Assembly: GCA_964516515.1 (NCBI GenBank)
Contig: CAZEYA010000042.1
Location: forward strand, 1 to 25,367
DNA from: JANNOG01 sp964516515
GTDB lineage: Bacteria; Actinomycetota; Actinomycetes; Actinomycetales; JBBAYJ01
Length of the DNA: 25,367 nucleotides
Reading direction: 5' to 3'
The translations under genes were made by a program, and so were the position numbers. The notes under the pieces were generated by a model. That model ran no database searches. It saw only the letters and a list, made by a program, of their open reading frames with translations, and was not told the origin of the DNA. This document shows, one piece after another, positions 8,821-16,789 of the stretch. How positions within the stretch are numbered: the stretch's first letter is position 1; each line of letters begins with the position of its first letter.

Positions 8821-10758
8821 GTGACGAACATCGAGCGGCACTCCTACGACGTCGTCGTCATCGGGGCCGGTGGCGCCGGGTTGCGCGCCGCCATCGAGGC
8901 CCGCGAGCACAACCTCCGCACGGCCATCGTGTGCAAGTCGCTGTTCGGCAAGGCGCACACGGTCATGGCCGAGGGCGGTATCGCGGCCGCCATGGGCAAT
9001 GTCAACTCCAAGGATTCCTGGCAGGTGCATTTCCGCGACACCATGCGTGGCGGCAAGTTCCTCAACCACCCTCGGATGGCCGAACTGCACGCCAAGGAGG
9101 CACCGCAGCGGGTCTGGGAACTGGAGACGTACGGCGCGCTCTTCGACCGGACCAAGGACGGCCGGATCAGCCAGCGCAATTTCGGTGGCCACGAGTACCC
9201 CCGGCTCGCCCACGTCGGGGACCGCACCGGCCTCGAACTGATCCGCACCCTGCAGCAGAAGATCGTGTCACTGCAGCAGGAGGACGAGCGCGAATTCGGT
9301 GACGGCGAGGCCCGGCTCAAGGTGTTCGCCGAATGCACCGTCACCGACCTGCTCACCGACGACGGGGCCATTGCCGGGGCTTTCGGCTACTGGCGCGAAT
9401 CCGGGCGTTTCCTCGTCTTCGAGGCACCAGCCGTGATCCTGGCGACGGGGGGCATCGGCAAGTCGTTCAAGGTGACGTCCAACTCCTGGGAATACACCGG
9501 CGACGGCCACGCGCTGGCGCTGCGGGCGGGCGGACGCCTGGTCAACATGGAATTCGTCCAGTTCCACCCGACCGGCATGGTGTGGCCGCCCTCGGTCAAG
9601 GGAATCCTGGTCACCGAATCGGTCCGCGGCGACGGCGGTGTGCTGCGCAACTCCGAAGGCCGCCGCTTCATGTTCGAGTACGTGCCGCCGGTGTTCCGGG
9701 GCCAATACGCGGACACCGAGGAGGAGGCCGACCGCTGGTACACCGACCCCGACGACAACAAACGCCCACCCGAACTGCTTCCGCGCGACGAGGTTGCCCG
9801 CGCTATCAACACCGAGGTGAAGGAGGGGCGCGGCTCGCCCCACGGTGGCGTGTTCCTCGACGTCTCCACCCGGCTGCCTGCCGAGGAGATCATCAAGCGG
9901 CTGCCGTCGATGCACCATCAGTTCAAGGAACTGGCCGACGTCGACATCACCGCCGAGCCGATGGAGGTCGGCCCGACCTGCCATTACGTCATGGGCGGGG
10001 TCGAGGTCGACCCCGACAGCACGGCCGCGGTCGGGGTCACCGGGTTGTTCGCCGCCGGCGAGGTCGCCGGGGGGATGCACGGATCCAACCGGCTGGGCGG
10101 CAACTCACTGTCGGACCTGCTGGTCTTCGGCCGCCGCGCGGGTGCCGGCGCCGCGGCCTACGTCGCCGGGCTCGGCGAGGGTCGGCCCGCGTGCGCCGAG
10201 ACCGACGTCGAGCACGCGGCGGCGCTGGCAGTCGCGCCGTTCGACGCCGACGCCGGCGACGCCGGCGAGAACCCATACACCCTGCACACTGAGCTGCAGC
10301 AGACGATGAACGACCTGGTCGGCATCATCCGCCGCGGTCCCGAACTCACCGATGCCCTGGACGTGCTCGCGGGCATGGCCAAGCGTGTCGCCGCGGTCAC
10401 GGTGCGGGGCCACCGGCAGTACAACCCTGGCTGGCACCTGGCGCTGGACCTGCGGAACATGGTCCTCGTCTCCGATGCCGTGGCCCGGGCCGCCCAGGCC
10501 CGTGAGGAGAGCCGCGGCGGGCACACCAGGGAGGACTTCCCCGGGATGAATCCCGACTGGCGGGGCGTGAACCTGATCTGCCGGCTGGCCGGGGATGGGC
10601 TCAGCGTCACCGTGACCCGACAGCCGGTCCCGGCGATCGACCCCGATCTCTTCGAGCTCTTCGACCCGGCAGAGCTGTCGAAGTACTTCACCGCCGGCGA
10701 GCTGAGCGGCGGTCCCGACACCGACAACCACGACCACGAGGGCAGGGAGCAGGCGTGA
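8821..10758 (+). CDS. sdhA: succinate dehydrogenase flavoprotein subunit
   Basis: This 645-residue flavoprotein oxidises succinate to fumarate in the TCA cycle and respiratory chain. GAGGAG (residues 15–20) is the dinucleotide-binding loop. HTVMAEGG contains His46, the expected covalent FAD attachment site. FVQFHPTGM and the RGDGG region line the active site, and HGSNRLGGNSL is the conserved C-terminal FAD/substrate motif. The length equals mycobacterial Sdh1 SdhA. The start is GTG 8821, with GAAGGCGG upstream and 11 bp after sdhC. The longer open frame beginning at 8077 is antisense-like noise inside sdhC. The stop overlaps sdhB by GTGA. Confidence 0.95.
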   Translation: MTNIERHSYDVVVIGAGGAGLRAAIEAREHNLRTAIVCKSLFGKAHTVMAEGGIAAAMGNVNSKDSWQVHFRDTMRGGKFLNHPRMAELHAKEAPQRVWELETYGALFDRTKDGRISQRNFGGHEYPRLAHVGDRTGLELIRTLQQKIVSLQQEDEREFGDGEARLKVFAECTVTDLLTDDGAIAGAFGYWRESGRFLVFEAPAVILATGGIGKSFKVTSNSWEYTGDGHALALRAGGRLVNMEFVQFHPTGMVWPPSVKGILVTESVRGDGGVLRNSEGRRFMFEYVPPVFRGQYADTEEEADRWYTDPDDNKRPPELLPRDEVARAINTEVKEGRGSPHGGVFLDVSTRLPAEEIIKRLPSMHHQFKELADVDITAEPMEVGPTCHYVMGGVEVDPDSTAAVGVTGLFAAGEVAGGMHGSNRLGGNSLSDLLVFGRRAGAGAAAYVAGLGEGRPACAETDVEHAAALAVAPFDADAGDAGENPYTLHTELQQTMNDLVGIIRRGPELTDALDVLAGMAKRVAAVTVRGHRQYNPGWHLALDLRNMVLVSDAVARAAQAREESRGGHTREDFPGMNPDWRGVNLICRLAGDGLSVTVTRQPVPAIDPDLFELFDPAELSKYFTAGELSGGPDTDNHDHEGREQA

Positions 10759-11510
10759 GTTACCAGGGGCAGTTCCGGATCTGGCGCGGCGACGGTCCCG
10801 AAGGGACACTGGTCGACTACGACATCGAGGTCAACGAGGGCGAGGTGGTGCTCGATGTGATCCACCGGCTGCAGGCCACCGCGGCGCCGGACCTCGCGGT
10901 GCGGTGGAACTGCAAGGCGGGCAAGTGCGGCTCCTGCAGCGCCGAGATCAACGGCCGGCCGCGACTGCTGTGCATGACTCGAATGAGCACGTTCACCGAG
11001 GGCGAGACCATCACAGTGACGCCGCTGCGGACGTTCCCGATCCAGCGTGACCTCGTCACCGATGTCTCGTTCAACTACACCAAGGCCCGGCAGGTGCCCT
11101 CGTTCGCGCCGCCCCCGGAACTCAAGCCCGGCGAGTACCGGATGCAGCAGATCGACGTCGAGCGCTCGCAGGAGTTCCGCAAGTGCATCGAGTGCTTCCT
11201 GTGCCAGGACGTCTGTCACGTGGTGCGTGACCACGAGGACAACAAGGAGGCCTTCTCCGGTCCCCGATTCCTGATGCGGATCGCAGAGCTGGACATGCAC
11301 CCGCTGGACGTCGCCGACCGCAAGCAGACAGCGCAAGCCGACCACGGCCTCGGCCGCTGCAACATCACCAAGTGCTGCACCGAGGTCTGCCCGGAGCACA
11401 TCAAGATCACCGACAACGCACTCATCCCGCTCAAGGAACGCGTGGTCGACCGCCGCTACGACCCGCTTGTCTGGCTCGGCTCCAAGATTTCGCGGCGGAA
11501 GGGTGCCTGA
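10755..11510 (+). CDS. sdhB: succinate dehydrogenase iron-sulfur subunit
   Basis: This 251-residue subunit carries electrons from FAD to the membrane anchor through three clusters. Cys53, Cys58, Cys61 and Cys73 (CKAGKCGSC...C) form the [2Fe-2S] site. C144-IE-C147-FL-C150-QDV-C154 and C202/C208/C212 (RCNITKCCTEVCPEH) supply the [4Fe-4S] and [3Fe-4S] sites. The GTG start overlaps the sdhA stop by 4 bp, which makes equal production of the two subunits likely. The last 55 bp overlap the end of the convergent helD gene. The length matches Rv0247c. Confidence 0.95.
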   Translation: MSYQGQFRIWRGDGPEGTLVDYDIEVNEGEVVLDVIHRLQATAAPDLAVRWNCKAGKCGSCSAEINGRPRLLCMTRMSTFTEGETITVTPLRTFPIQRDLVTDVSFNYTKARQVPSFAPPPELKPGEYRMQQIDVERSQEFRKCIECFLCQDVCHVVRDHEDNKEAFSGPRFLMRIAELDMHPLDVADRKQTAQADHGLGRCNITKCCTEVCPEHIKITDNALIPLKERVVDRRYDPLVWLGSKISRRKGA

Positions 11511-13720
11511 ACCGTCGGCAGCTTCCCGATGACGTGCAGCTGCTGCGTCGCCCGGGTCAGCGCCACGTAGAGGCCACGAGTCCCGGCGTCGGCGAAGAGC
11601 TCGTCCGGTGTCACCACGACCACGACGTCGAACTCTAGGCCCTTGGCCTGTACTGGGGTCATGACGCTGAGCCTGCCGTCCCACCCGCTCAAGCGTGCTG
11701 ACAGCGACGCGACTGCGGCGGGTGGGGCGAGTACGGCGAGCGTCCCGGAGCCGTTCGCGAGTTCGCCTGAGATGACCTCCCGTACCACCTTGATGACCTC
11801 GGTCTCGATCATCCCGGCCGCGGGGGCCGGCCGAAGGCGCACCGAGTCGGCCCGGTCGCGCACTGCCCGCGCCTGGCTGCTGCCGACGTCGCCGCCCGTG
11901 GCGGCCAGCACCGCATGCGCCAGCTCGTTGATCTGCCGGGGCAGCCGGTAGTTGACGGTCAGCTCCGCCACGGACCACCGCTGGCTCAGATGGGGGGTCA
12001 GGGCAGCCGCCCACGACGCTGCAGCGCCGGGGCTGGTGCCCTGGGCGATATCGCCGACCAGCGTCATCGACCGTGACGGGCACCGGCGCAGCACGGCGCG
12101 CCACTGCATCGCAGTCAGCTCCTGCGCCTCGTCGACGACGACATGCCCGTAGACCGGCGGGCCGCCGGCGTCGGACTCGGCCGCACCGTCGTCTCCGGCG
12201 TATCGGGCGGCCAGCGCCCTGCCGTCGAGGATCGCCCCCGGACCCAGCAGCTGCGTCACGCCTTGGGCGTAGCGAACCTCGTCAGCCTGGGCCGCAGCCC
12301 GGGCCGCCGCCCGCCTGCGAGCCGGTTCCGGGTCTTCGCCCAGCAGCTCGGCAGCCTCGTCGAGCAACGCGACGTCGGCCAGAGACCAGGCCCGATCGGA
12401 GTCGCGATAGAGCCGGTCCCGCTCGGCGCGGCTCAGCTCGGGCGCGGCGGCCGACAGTGCGGCGGGGTCGCGGTACAGCCGACGGAGCAACCGCTCGGGG
12501 GTGATCAGTGGCCAGCACCGGTTGACCTCGCGGCGGACGTCCCTGCTGGCGTGCAGCGCGCGTAGCAGCTCGACCCTGTTGGCTCCAGCGACGTCCTCCG
12601 GGGCGTAGCCGGTTGCGCGCGCCAGGCCCCGTACCAGGCGCTCCAGGATCTCGCGCACGAATGTGACCCGCGCGACGTTGTGTGTCAGATCCTCGGCTCG
12701 GGCGCGCCGCATCGCCGCCGCTACGTCCGCCGGACGCAACAGGACGCGGTCGCCGTCGACATCCAGTGGAACCGCGGAATCCGGGACCCTGGGCAGCGCC
12801 TGCACCGCCCCCCGCAACACCCTTGCCATTCGCAGGTCGCCCTTCAGGGCTGCCACGGCCGCCGGTTCGTCGGCCGTCCCGACCACCCCGGGGTGCAATG
12901 CGGCCAGGGAGGCCAGCGTCGCCCCGGTCTCACCCAGTGACGGCAGCACCTGCCGGATGTAATCCAGGAAGGCCTCGCCGGGGCCGATGACCAGCACACC
13001 CGAGGACAGCTGCTGGCGGTAGGTGTAAAGCAGGTAGGCCGCCCGGTGCAGCGCGACGACGGTCTTGCCGGTGCCCGGGGCACCCTGCACGACCAGCACG
13101 CCGGCCAACGGTGCCCGGATGATCCGGTCCTGCTCGGCCTGGATCGTCGCGACGACCTCGTGCATCCGGCCGTCGCGGGGGGCGTTGAGCGCGGCCAGCA
13201 GGGCCGAGTTGGTGTCCAGTGCGGCCTCGACCGCGTCGCCTTCCGACGAGGCCGTCATCAGCTCCAGCAGCTCGTCGTCCACACCGGTCACGCGCCGGCC
13301 CCTGGTCTGCACATGGCGTCGGCGCTTCAGGCCCATGGGGCTGGCGCCCGTGGCCTGGTAAAAGGCGGCGGCTGCCGGCGCCCGCCAGTCCAGCAGGGCG
13401 CGGGCGCCACCGTCGGGACGCGCCAGGCCGACGCGACCAAGGTGGAACGACGTTCCGTCCGTGCGGTCGATCCGCCCGAAGCACAACCGATCGACTGCCG
13501 CCTGCAACTGGGCCAGGCGCATCCGGTGGTCGTTGACGAGGGCGTCGCGGTCGAGGATCGCCGACGGCGTCGCCCCGACATCGGCTTGCGATGCGCGCCG
13601 CAACGCTGTGGCCGTCCACCGGGTCTCGGCGTCGAGGAGGTCGTAGAGGTTGTCCAGGACGCGCTGTTCCTCGGCGACCGGATCGCCAACGCCTCGCGAG
13701 GTGGCAGTAACCGTGGTCAC
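11456..13720 (-). CDS. HelD-family superfamily I helicase/RNA polymerase recycling factor
   Basis: This 754-residue UvrD-like ATPase has the HelD layout. An N-terminal coiled-coil (about 15–80) is followed by the diagnostic DWRAP segment (111–115). Walker A is GAPGTGKT (213–220), with GVLVIGPGEAFLDYI downstream. The DEAQ box sits in HVVVDEAQELTAMQW, and C-terminal motifs include QAKGLEFDVVVVV and LYVALTRATQQLHV. HelD proteins bind stalled RNA polymerase and release it from nucleic acid using ATP; some actinobacterial members protect against rifampicin. The start is GTG 13720 behind GGAGGGG. It converges on sdhB with a 55-bp coding overlap, so the two transcripts would be complementary at their ends. 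Confidence 0.88.
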   Translation of the reverse strand: MTTVTATSRGVGDPVAEEQRVLDNLYDLLDAETRWTATALRRASQADVGATPSAILDRDALVNDHRMRLAQLQAAVDRLCFGRIDRTDGTSFHLGRVGLARPDGGARALLDWRAPAAAAFYQATGASPMGLKRRRHVQTRGRRVTGVDDELLELMTASSEGDAVEAALDTNSALLAALNAPRDGRMHEVVATIQAEQDRIIRAPLAGVLVVQGAPGTGKTVVALHRAAYLLYTYRQQLSSGVLVIGPGEAFLDYIRQVLPSLGETGATLASLAALHPGVVGTADEPAAVAALKGDLRMARVLRGAVQALPRVPDSAVPLDVDGDRVLLRPADVAAAMRRARAEDLTHNVARVTFVREILERLVRGLARATGYAPEDVAGANRVELLRALHASRDVRREVNRCWPLITPERLLRRLYRDPAALSAAAPELSRAERDRLYRDSDRAWSLADVALLDEAAELLGEDPEPARRRAAARAAAQADEVRYAQGVTQLLGPGAILDGRALAARYAGDDGAAESDAGGPPVYGHVVVDEAQELTAMQWRAVLRRCPSRSMTLVGDIAQGTSPGAAASWAAALTPHLSQRWSVAELTVNYRLPRQINELAHAVLAATGGDVGSSQARAVRDRADSVRLRPAPAAGMIETEVIKVVREVISGELANGSGTLAVLAPPAAVASLSARLSGWDGRLSVMTPVQAKGLEFDVVVVVTPDELFADAGTRGLYVALTRATQQLHVIGKLPTVQAPFRREILEPSQTSGS

Positions 13721-13847
13721 GACCCCTCCACATCAGCTGCGCCGCTAGCCCCCATCGGGCTGCCGCCGGCGCGGGTGCCGGGCGACCATCTATCGTGCCC
13801 TACCGAGGGCTCAGTTGCGAGCAGGGCACGGCTGGGTGACATGCCGG

Positions 13848-14642
13848 TCAGGACGGGCCGAAGCGTTCCACTCGTACGTTGCCGGCATCGACGCCGAGCC
13901 TGACCGCGAGCTGGGAGGCGTGCTCGGCGAACCCCGTCGAGCCGCACACGAACACGGTCGCCCCGGCGTCGCGCAACGGCCCTAGGACCGGTTCGAGCGT
14001 GGCGCCGTCAAGCCGCCCCGTCGCTCGGGTCGCCCCGGGCGGCGCGGCTCTGGTCCAGACGAGCGTCGTCTCCATCCCGTACTCGTCGGCGTAGAAGAGG
14101 TCCTCCGGTGAGCGGACCGACTGCACGAGGGCCAGCGGCTCGCGCGAGCCGGTCGCGCGCCAATGCCGCAGCATCGACATCAGGGGCACCACCCCGGACC
14201 CCCCGCCGAGCAGTAGCACCGGGCTATCCCCGGGCCAGACGAACCAGCCGCCGAACGGTCCGCGGACCTCGACCTCGTCGCCCTCGCGCACCTCGTCGTG
14301 CAGGAACGGCGAGACGTCGCCGTCGCCGATCCGCTCGATGGTCAGCTCGATGTGCAGGCCGCCCGCGGCGGCGATGTCCGCCGAGGTCGGCGGCGCCGAG
14401 GCGACGCTGTACGAGCGCTGCGCCGACGAACCGTCCGGGGCCGTCACCCTGACGACGTAGTGCTGACCGGGGGTGTGCGGGTGCCCGGCGGGCAGCGCCA
14501 GGCGAAACGTGCGGGCCAGCGCGGTCTCGGTCCGGATCTGCACGACCTGTGCGTGTTGCCACTCGCGTCGGGCACCGCCGGGCGGCACCCGGCGGGTGAC
14601 CGGCCCGATGCTCGGCAGCGGGGGTAGACCTGGATCAGTCAC
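13848..14642 (-). CDS. FAD/NAD(P)H oxidoreductase partner of the molybdoprotein
   Basis: This 264-residue flavoprotein belongs to the ferredoxin-NADP reductase superfamily. RSYSVASAP (from residue 76) is the FAD-binding RxYS motif. GGGSGVVPLMSM (146–157) is the pyridine-nucleotide-binding loop, and VFVCGSTGF is the conserved C-terminal motif. There is no 2Fe-2S ferredoxin domain at either end. The chosen GTG at 14642 overlaps the end of the upstream molybdoprotein gene by 8 bp; an ATG at 14717 would add 25 residues inside that gene. The tight overlap suggests the pair works together, with the reductase feeding or taking electrons at the molybdenum centre. The electron direction and substrate are not known. 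Confidence 0.85.
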   Translation of the reverse strand: MTDPGLPPLPSIGPVTRRVPPGGARREWQHAQVVQIRTETALARTFRLALPAGHPHTPGQHYVVRVTAPDGSSAQRSYSVASAPPTSADIAAAGGLHIELTIERIGDGDVSPFLHDEVREGDEVEVRGPFGGWFVWPGDSPVLLLGGGSGVVPLMSMLRHWRATGSREPLALVQSVRSPEDLFYADEYGMETTLVWTRAAPPGATRATGRLDGATLEPVLGPLRDAGATVFVCGSTGFAEHASQLAVRLGVDAGNVRVERFGPS

Positions 14643-15243
14643 CGTCGTAACGCTGCTCCCGCCAGGGGTCGCCCAGCGCGTGGTAGCCCCGCTCCTCCCA
14701 GAACCCCGGCTCGTCATGGTCGAGCAGCCGGACCCCCCCGATCCACTTCGCGCTCTTCCAGAAGTACAGGTGCGGCACGATCATCCGGACCGGGCCGCCG
14801 TGCGGAGGTGACAGCGGCTTGCCCTCGTGCTCCCACACCAGCCACGCCTTGCCGCCGGTCACGTGCTCTATCGGCAGGTTGGTGGTGTACCCGGTGACAC
14901 TCCACGCCACGATGTGGCTGGCCTGGGGCAGCGGCTTGGCAGCAGCCAGCAGGACGTCCAGGCTCACGCCACCGAAGGACGTGCCCAACTTGGACCAGGT
15001 CGTCACGCAGTGGATGTCGCCCTCGTAAGTCGACTTGGGCCACGACTGGACGTCGCGCCAGGTCCACGTCGTCGGCTCGGCCACCAACCCGTCGAGCCGG
15101 AACGTCCAATCGTCGAGATCGACTTTCGGGCTCACCTCGGCGGTGAGCACCGGGAACGAGGAACCCGTGTCGTACTGCCCGGGCGGAAGCCGCTCGTCGG
15201 TCGAGCCGCGGCCGAACCGGCCACCCAAGATTCCTGCCATCAT
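14635..15243 (-). CDS. sulfite-oxidase-like molybdopterin oxidoreductase
   Basis: This 202-residue protein is a single molybdopterin-binding domain of the sulfite oxidase fold. Cys79 in GDIHCVTTWSKLGTSF is the expected molybdenum thiolate ligand. GYTTNLP, HGGPVRMIVPHLYFWKSAKW and the C-terminal FWEERGYHALGDPWREQRYDG are typical of the short actinobacterial family. No Tat or Sec signal precedes it, so it should be cytoplasmic, unlike MsrP/YedY. I placed the start at ATG 15243. The same frame is open upstream to 15324, but that extension only translates the 8-bp repeat array. It is probably co-transcribed with the reductase that overlaps its end. The natural substrate of these short forms is undetermined. 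Confidence 0.85.
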   Translation of the reverse strand: MMAGILGGRFGRGSTDERLPPGQYDTGSSFPVLTAEVSPKVDLDDWTFRLDGLVAEPTTWTWRDVQSWPKSTYEGDIHCVTTWSKLGTSFGGVSLDVLLAAAKPLPQASHIVAWSVTGYTTNLPIEHVTGGKAWLVWEHEGKPLSPPHGGPVRMIVPHLYFWKSAKWIGGVRLLDHDEPGFWEERGYHALGDPWREQRYDGD

Positions 15244-15258
15244 CACTCGCTTCGCGTC

Positions 15259-15311
15259 GGATGCCCGGATGCCCGGATGCCCGGATGCCCGGATGCCCGG
15301 ATGCCCGGATG
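15259..15311. repeat. tandem array of 8-bp unit GGATGCCC (6 full copies plus a partial)
   Basis: Six perfect copies of GGATGCCC (15259–15306) are followed by GGATG. The array starts 16 bp upstream of the molybdoprotein ATG, in its untranslated leader on the minus strand. Identical copies suggest active slippage or recent expansion. Because 8 is not a multiple of 3, each copy gained or lost would shift any upstream start out of frame, and it would also change promoter spacing. Confidence 0.95.
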
Positions 15312-15435
15312 AGTCTGCGCCCAAACCTACGCGGCGGCGTGCCCCGGCGCGCTGCCCGTCAGTGGATCGTCACGAGTCGCGGCGCCGACGACACGGCCAC
15401 CTCGCGGGCGCCGCGGGGCGCGGCTACACAGTGTC

Positions 15436-15681
15436 GTGACCCATCACCAGCAGACGTCCGAGCACGACGGGCAGGGTGGTGACGTCAGTGACACCTTTGC
15501 CGACCGGCTACTTGACTTCGAGCGGACCGGCGACGTCGAGCTACTGGTCGAGCTCTTCAGTGACGATGCCCAGTTCGTCTATGACTCGGGACCGTTCATC
15601 GCGCCTCGGGCGGGCGACTCCAGCGGCCGTAACCCGATCCTGGGGCCGGTGCCCGGACGACTGTCGTCGTTGATCAGATAA
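15436..15681 (+). pseudogene. fused gene fragment: SnoaL-like start plus PIN-like start
   Basis: The 81-codon frame begins at GTG 15436. Residues 17–45 (VSDTFADRLLDFERTGDVE plus LLVELFSDDA) look like the first helix of a SnoaL/NTF2-like protein (normally about 120 residues). Residues 48–61 (VYDSGPFIAPRAGD) then look like the start of a PIN-domain toxin, whose N-terminal Asp sits in a V-x-D-x-G/A context. Both pieces end early, so this looks like a recombination joint rather than a working gene. The assignments rest on short motifs and may be wrong. Confidence 0.35.
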
Positions 15682-15851
15682 ACACCACCCGGACATCGCC
15701 GGACAGTAGGTGCGCCAGCGATCGCATATCAGTGACATCCGGCGTGAGGATCACGACAGGTCGTCGGGCTTCGTCGGCGGCCTGTGTGGACGGAGTCTCG
15801 ACTGGTCAAGCGTTCCAGCAATGCAGCGATCCGACGGGCGTCGAAAGACAT
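15674..15851 (-). pseudogene. frameshifted toxin-antitoxin remnant with PIN-like C-terminus
   Basis: An ATG at 15851 with GGAGAGG upstream opens a frame reading MSFDARRIAALLERLTSRDS, which could be an antitoxin start. After that, the +1 frame carries a better sequence: TQAADEARRPVVILTPDVTD, then MRSLAHLLSGDVRVVFI and a stop at 15674. This resembles the final strand and helix of VapC toxins (VxTSDPxDxxxLA...VRVV). The middle of a normal two-gene module (roughly 400 bp) is missing. The inverted repeat at 15864–15887 is placed as its operator would be. No complete product can be made. Confidence 0.45.
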
Positions 15852-15863
15852 CGTGGCCTCTCC

Positions 15864-15887
15864 GGTGTAGTCAATTGGTACTACACC
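15864..15887. promoter_or_regulatory. perfect inverted repeat, likely operator
   Basis: GGTGTAGT-N8-ACTACACC is an exact 8-bp dyad with an 8-bp spacer, 12 bp upstream of the ATG at 15851. Such dyads before antitoxin genes usually bind the antitoxin or toxin-antitoxin complex. It survives although the genes behind it are broken. Confidence 0.6.
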
Positions 15888-15891
15888 GTGC

Positions 15892-16611
15892 TCAGATCCA
15901 GCGGGGCAGACTGGGTCGGGGATCGCCTTGCAGCGCAGCGCCGGCCGTGCGACCAATCAGCCACCCGAGCAAGTCGGCCGCGGGTCCACTGACACGCGCG
16001 GGCTCGGCGGCCGGATCACCCAGCCGACGCTCAGGGCCGAGATCGGTGGGGGTCAGGTGCAGCGGGGGGAAGCCGTCACGGCCGCTCATGCCGTCCGCCG
16101 CCATGGCCAGCGTGGCCGTGACCAGATCTCGCGGCAGGTCGGCGAAGGTGATCCCGGCATCGAGATCCACCAGGTGGATCCACACCTCGCGAGCGCGGAG
16201 CTCAGGCACCCCTCGCGCCGGTAGCGGATTACCCGCCGCGCCGAGCAGGTCGGCGTCCCACCCGGCGCCCACGATTCTCGCCATCGCCTCGTCGAGGGCG
16301 GCGGCGGTGGTCCTCACCTCGGCGCGGATGTCGTCGGGGGCGAGAGCGGCGGTGTCCTCGATGTCCTCGTCGCGGACCTCGCGGCTGGGGTACATCCGCG
16401 ATTCGACGCCCGTGGCCGCCCATGCGGCCAGTCGCGCCACCGCCTCGGCGTTGCGGGCGAGGTGGGCCAGGACGTGCGCGCGGGTCCAGTCGGGCAGCAG
16501 GCTCGGCTCGCGGAATGCCTCGTCCGGCAGGGCATCGGCCGTGGCGATGAGGAGCGCGGTGCCGTCGGAGAACCATTCCCATACGACGCTCGGCGGCCGG
16601 GCAGCGGTCAT
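15892..16611 (-). CDS. mycothiol-dependent maleylpyruvate isomerase/DinB-family enzyme
   Basis: This 239-residue protein has the MDMPI N-terminal four-helix (DinB-like) domain: LPDWTRAHVLAHLARNAEAV with His50, and REVWIHLVDLD with Glu142 and His146. His, Glu and His in this spacing form the divalent-metal site of mycothiol-dependent maleylpyruvate isomerase. The C-terminal part (160–239: GPAADLLGWLIGRTAG) matches the SCP-like/MDMPI_C tail. Family members use mycothiol as a cofactor for isomerisation or thiol transfer, but the substrate here is unknown. I chose ATG 16611; in-frame GTG codons lie just upstream, and an ATG at 16758 gives an Arg-rich extension without family character. Confidence 0.82.
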   Translation of the reverse strand: MTAARPPSVVWEWFSDGTALLIATADALPDEAFREPSLLPDWTRAHVLAHLARNAEAVARLAAWAATGVESRMYPSREVRDEDIEDTAALAPDDIRAEVRTTAAALDEAMARIVGAGWDADLLGAAGNPLPARGVPELRAREVWIHLVDLDAGITFADLPRDLVTATLAMAADGMSGRDGFPPLHLTPTDLGPERRLGDPAAEPARVSGPAADLLGWLIGRTAGAALQGDPRPSLPRWI

Positions 16612-16789
16612 GCCTGGCACCACAGCATGCCGCCGAGCGTACGCCCGATCTAGGGACCAGTGGCTTCGACATTCTCGTGGCGGCGCTGAGCGTTCGGATG
16701 GCGCCCCTACCGCTTTCGCGCCTGGGGACCTACCGTCATTCACCACAGGTGTGGGCACCGTCGCCCGCCCGGCTCAGCGGAGGTGCGGT

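Noticed and set aside
15259..15311. CRISPR array
   Set aside because: The units are 8 bp, adjacent and without spacers; this is a simple tandem repeat.
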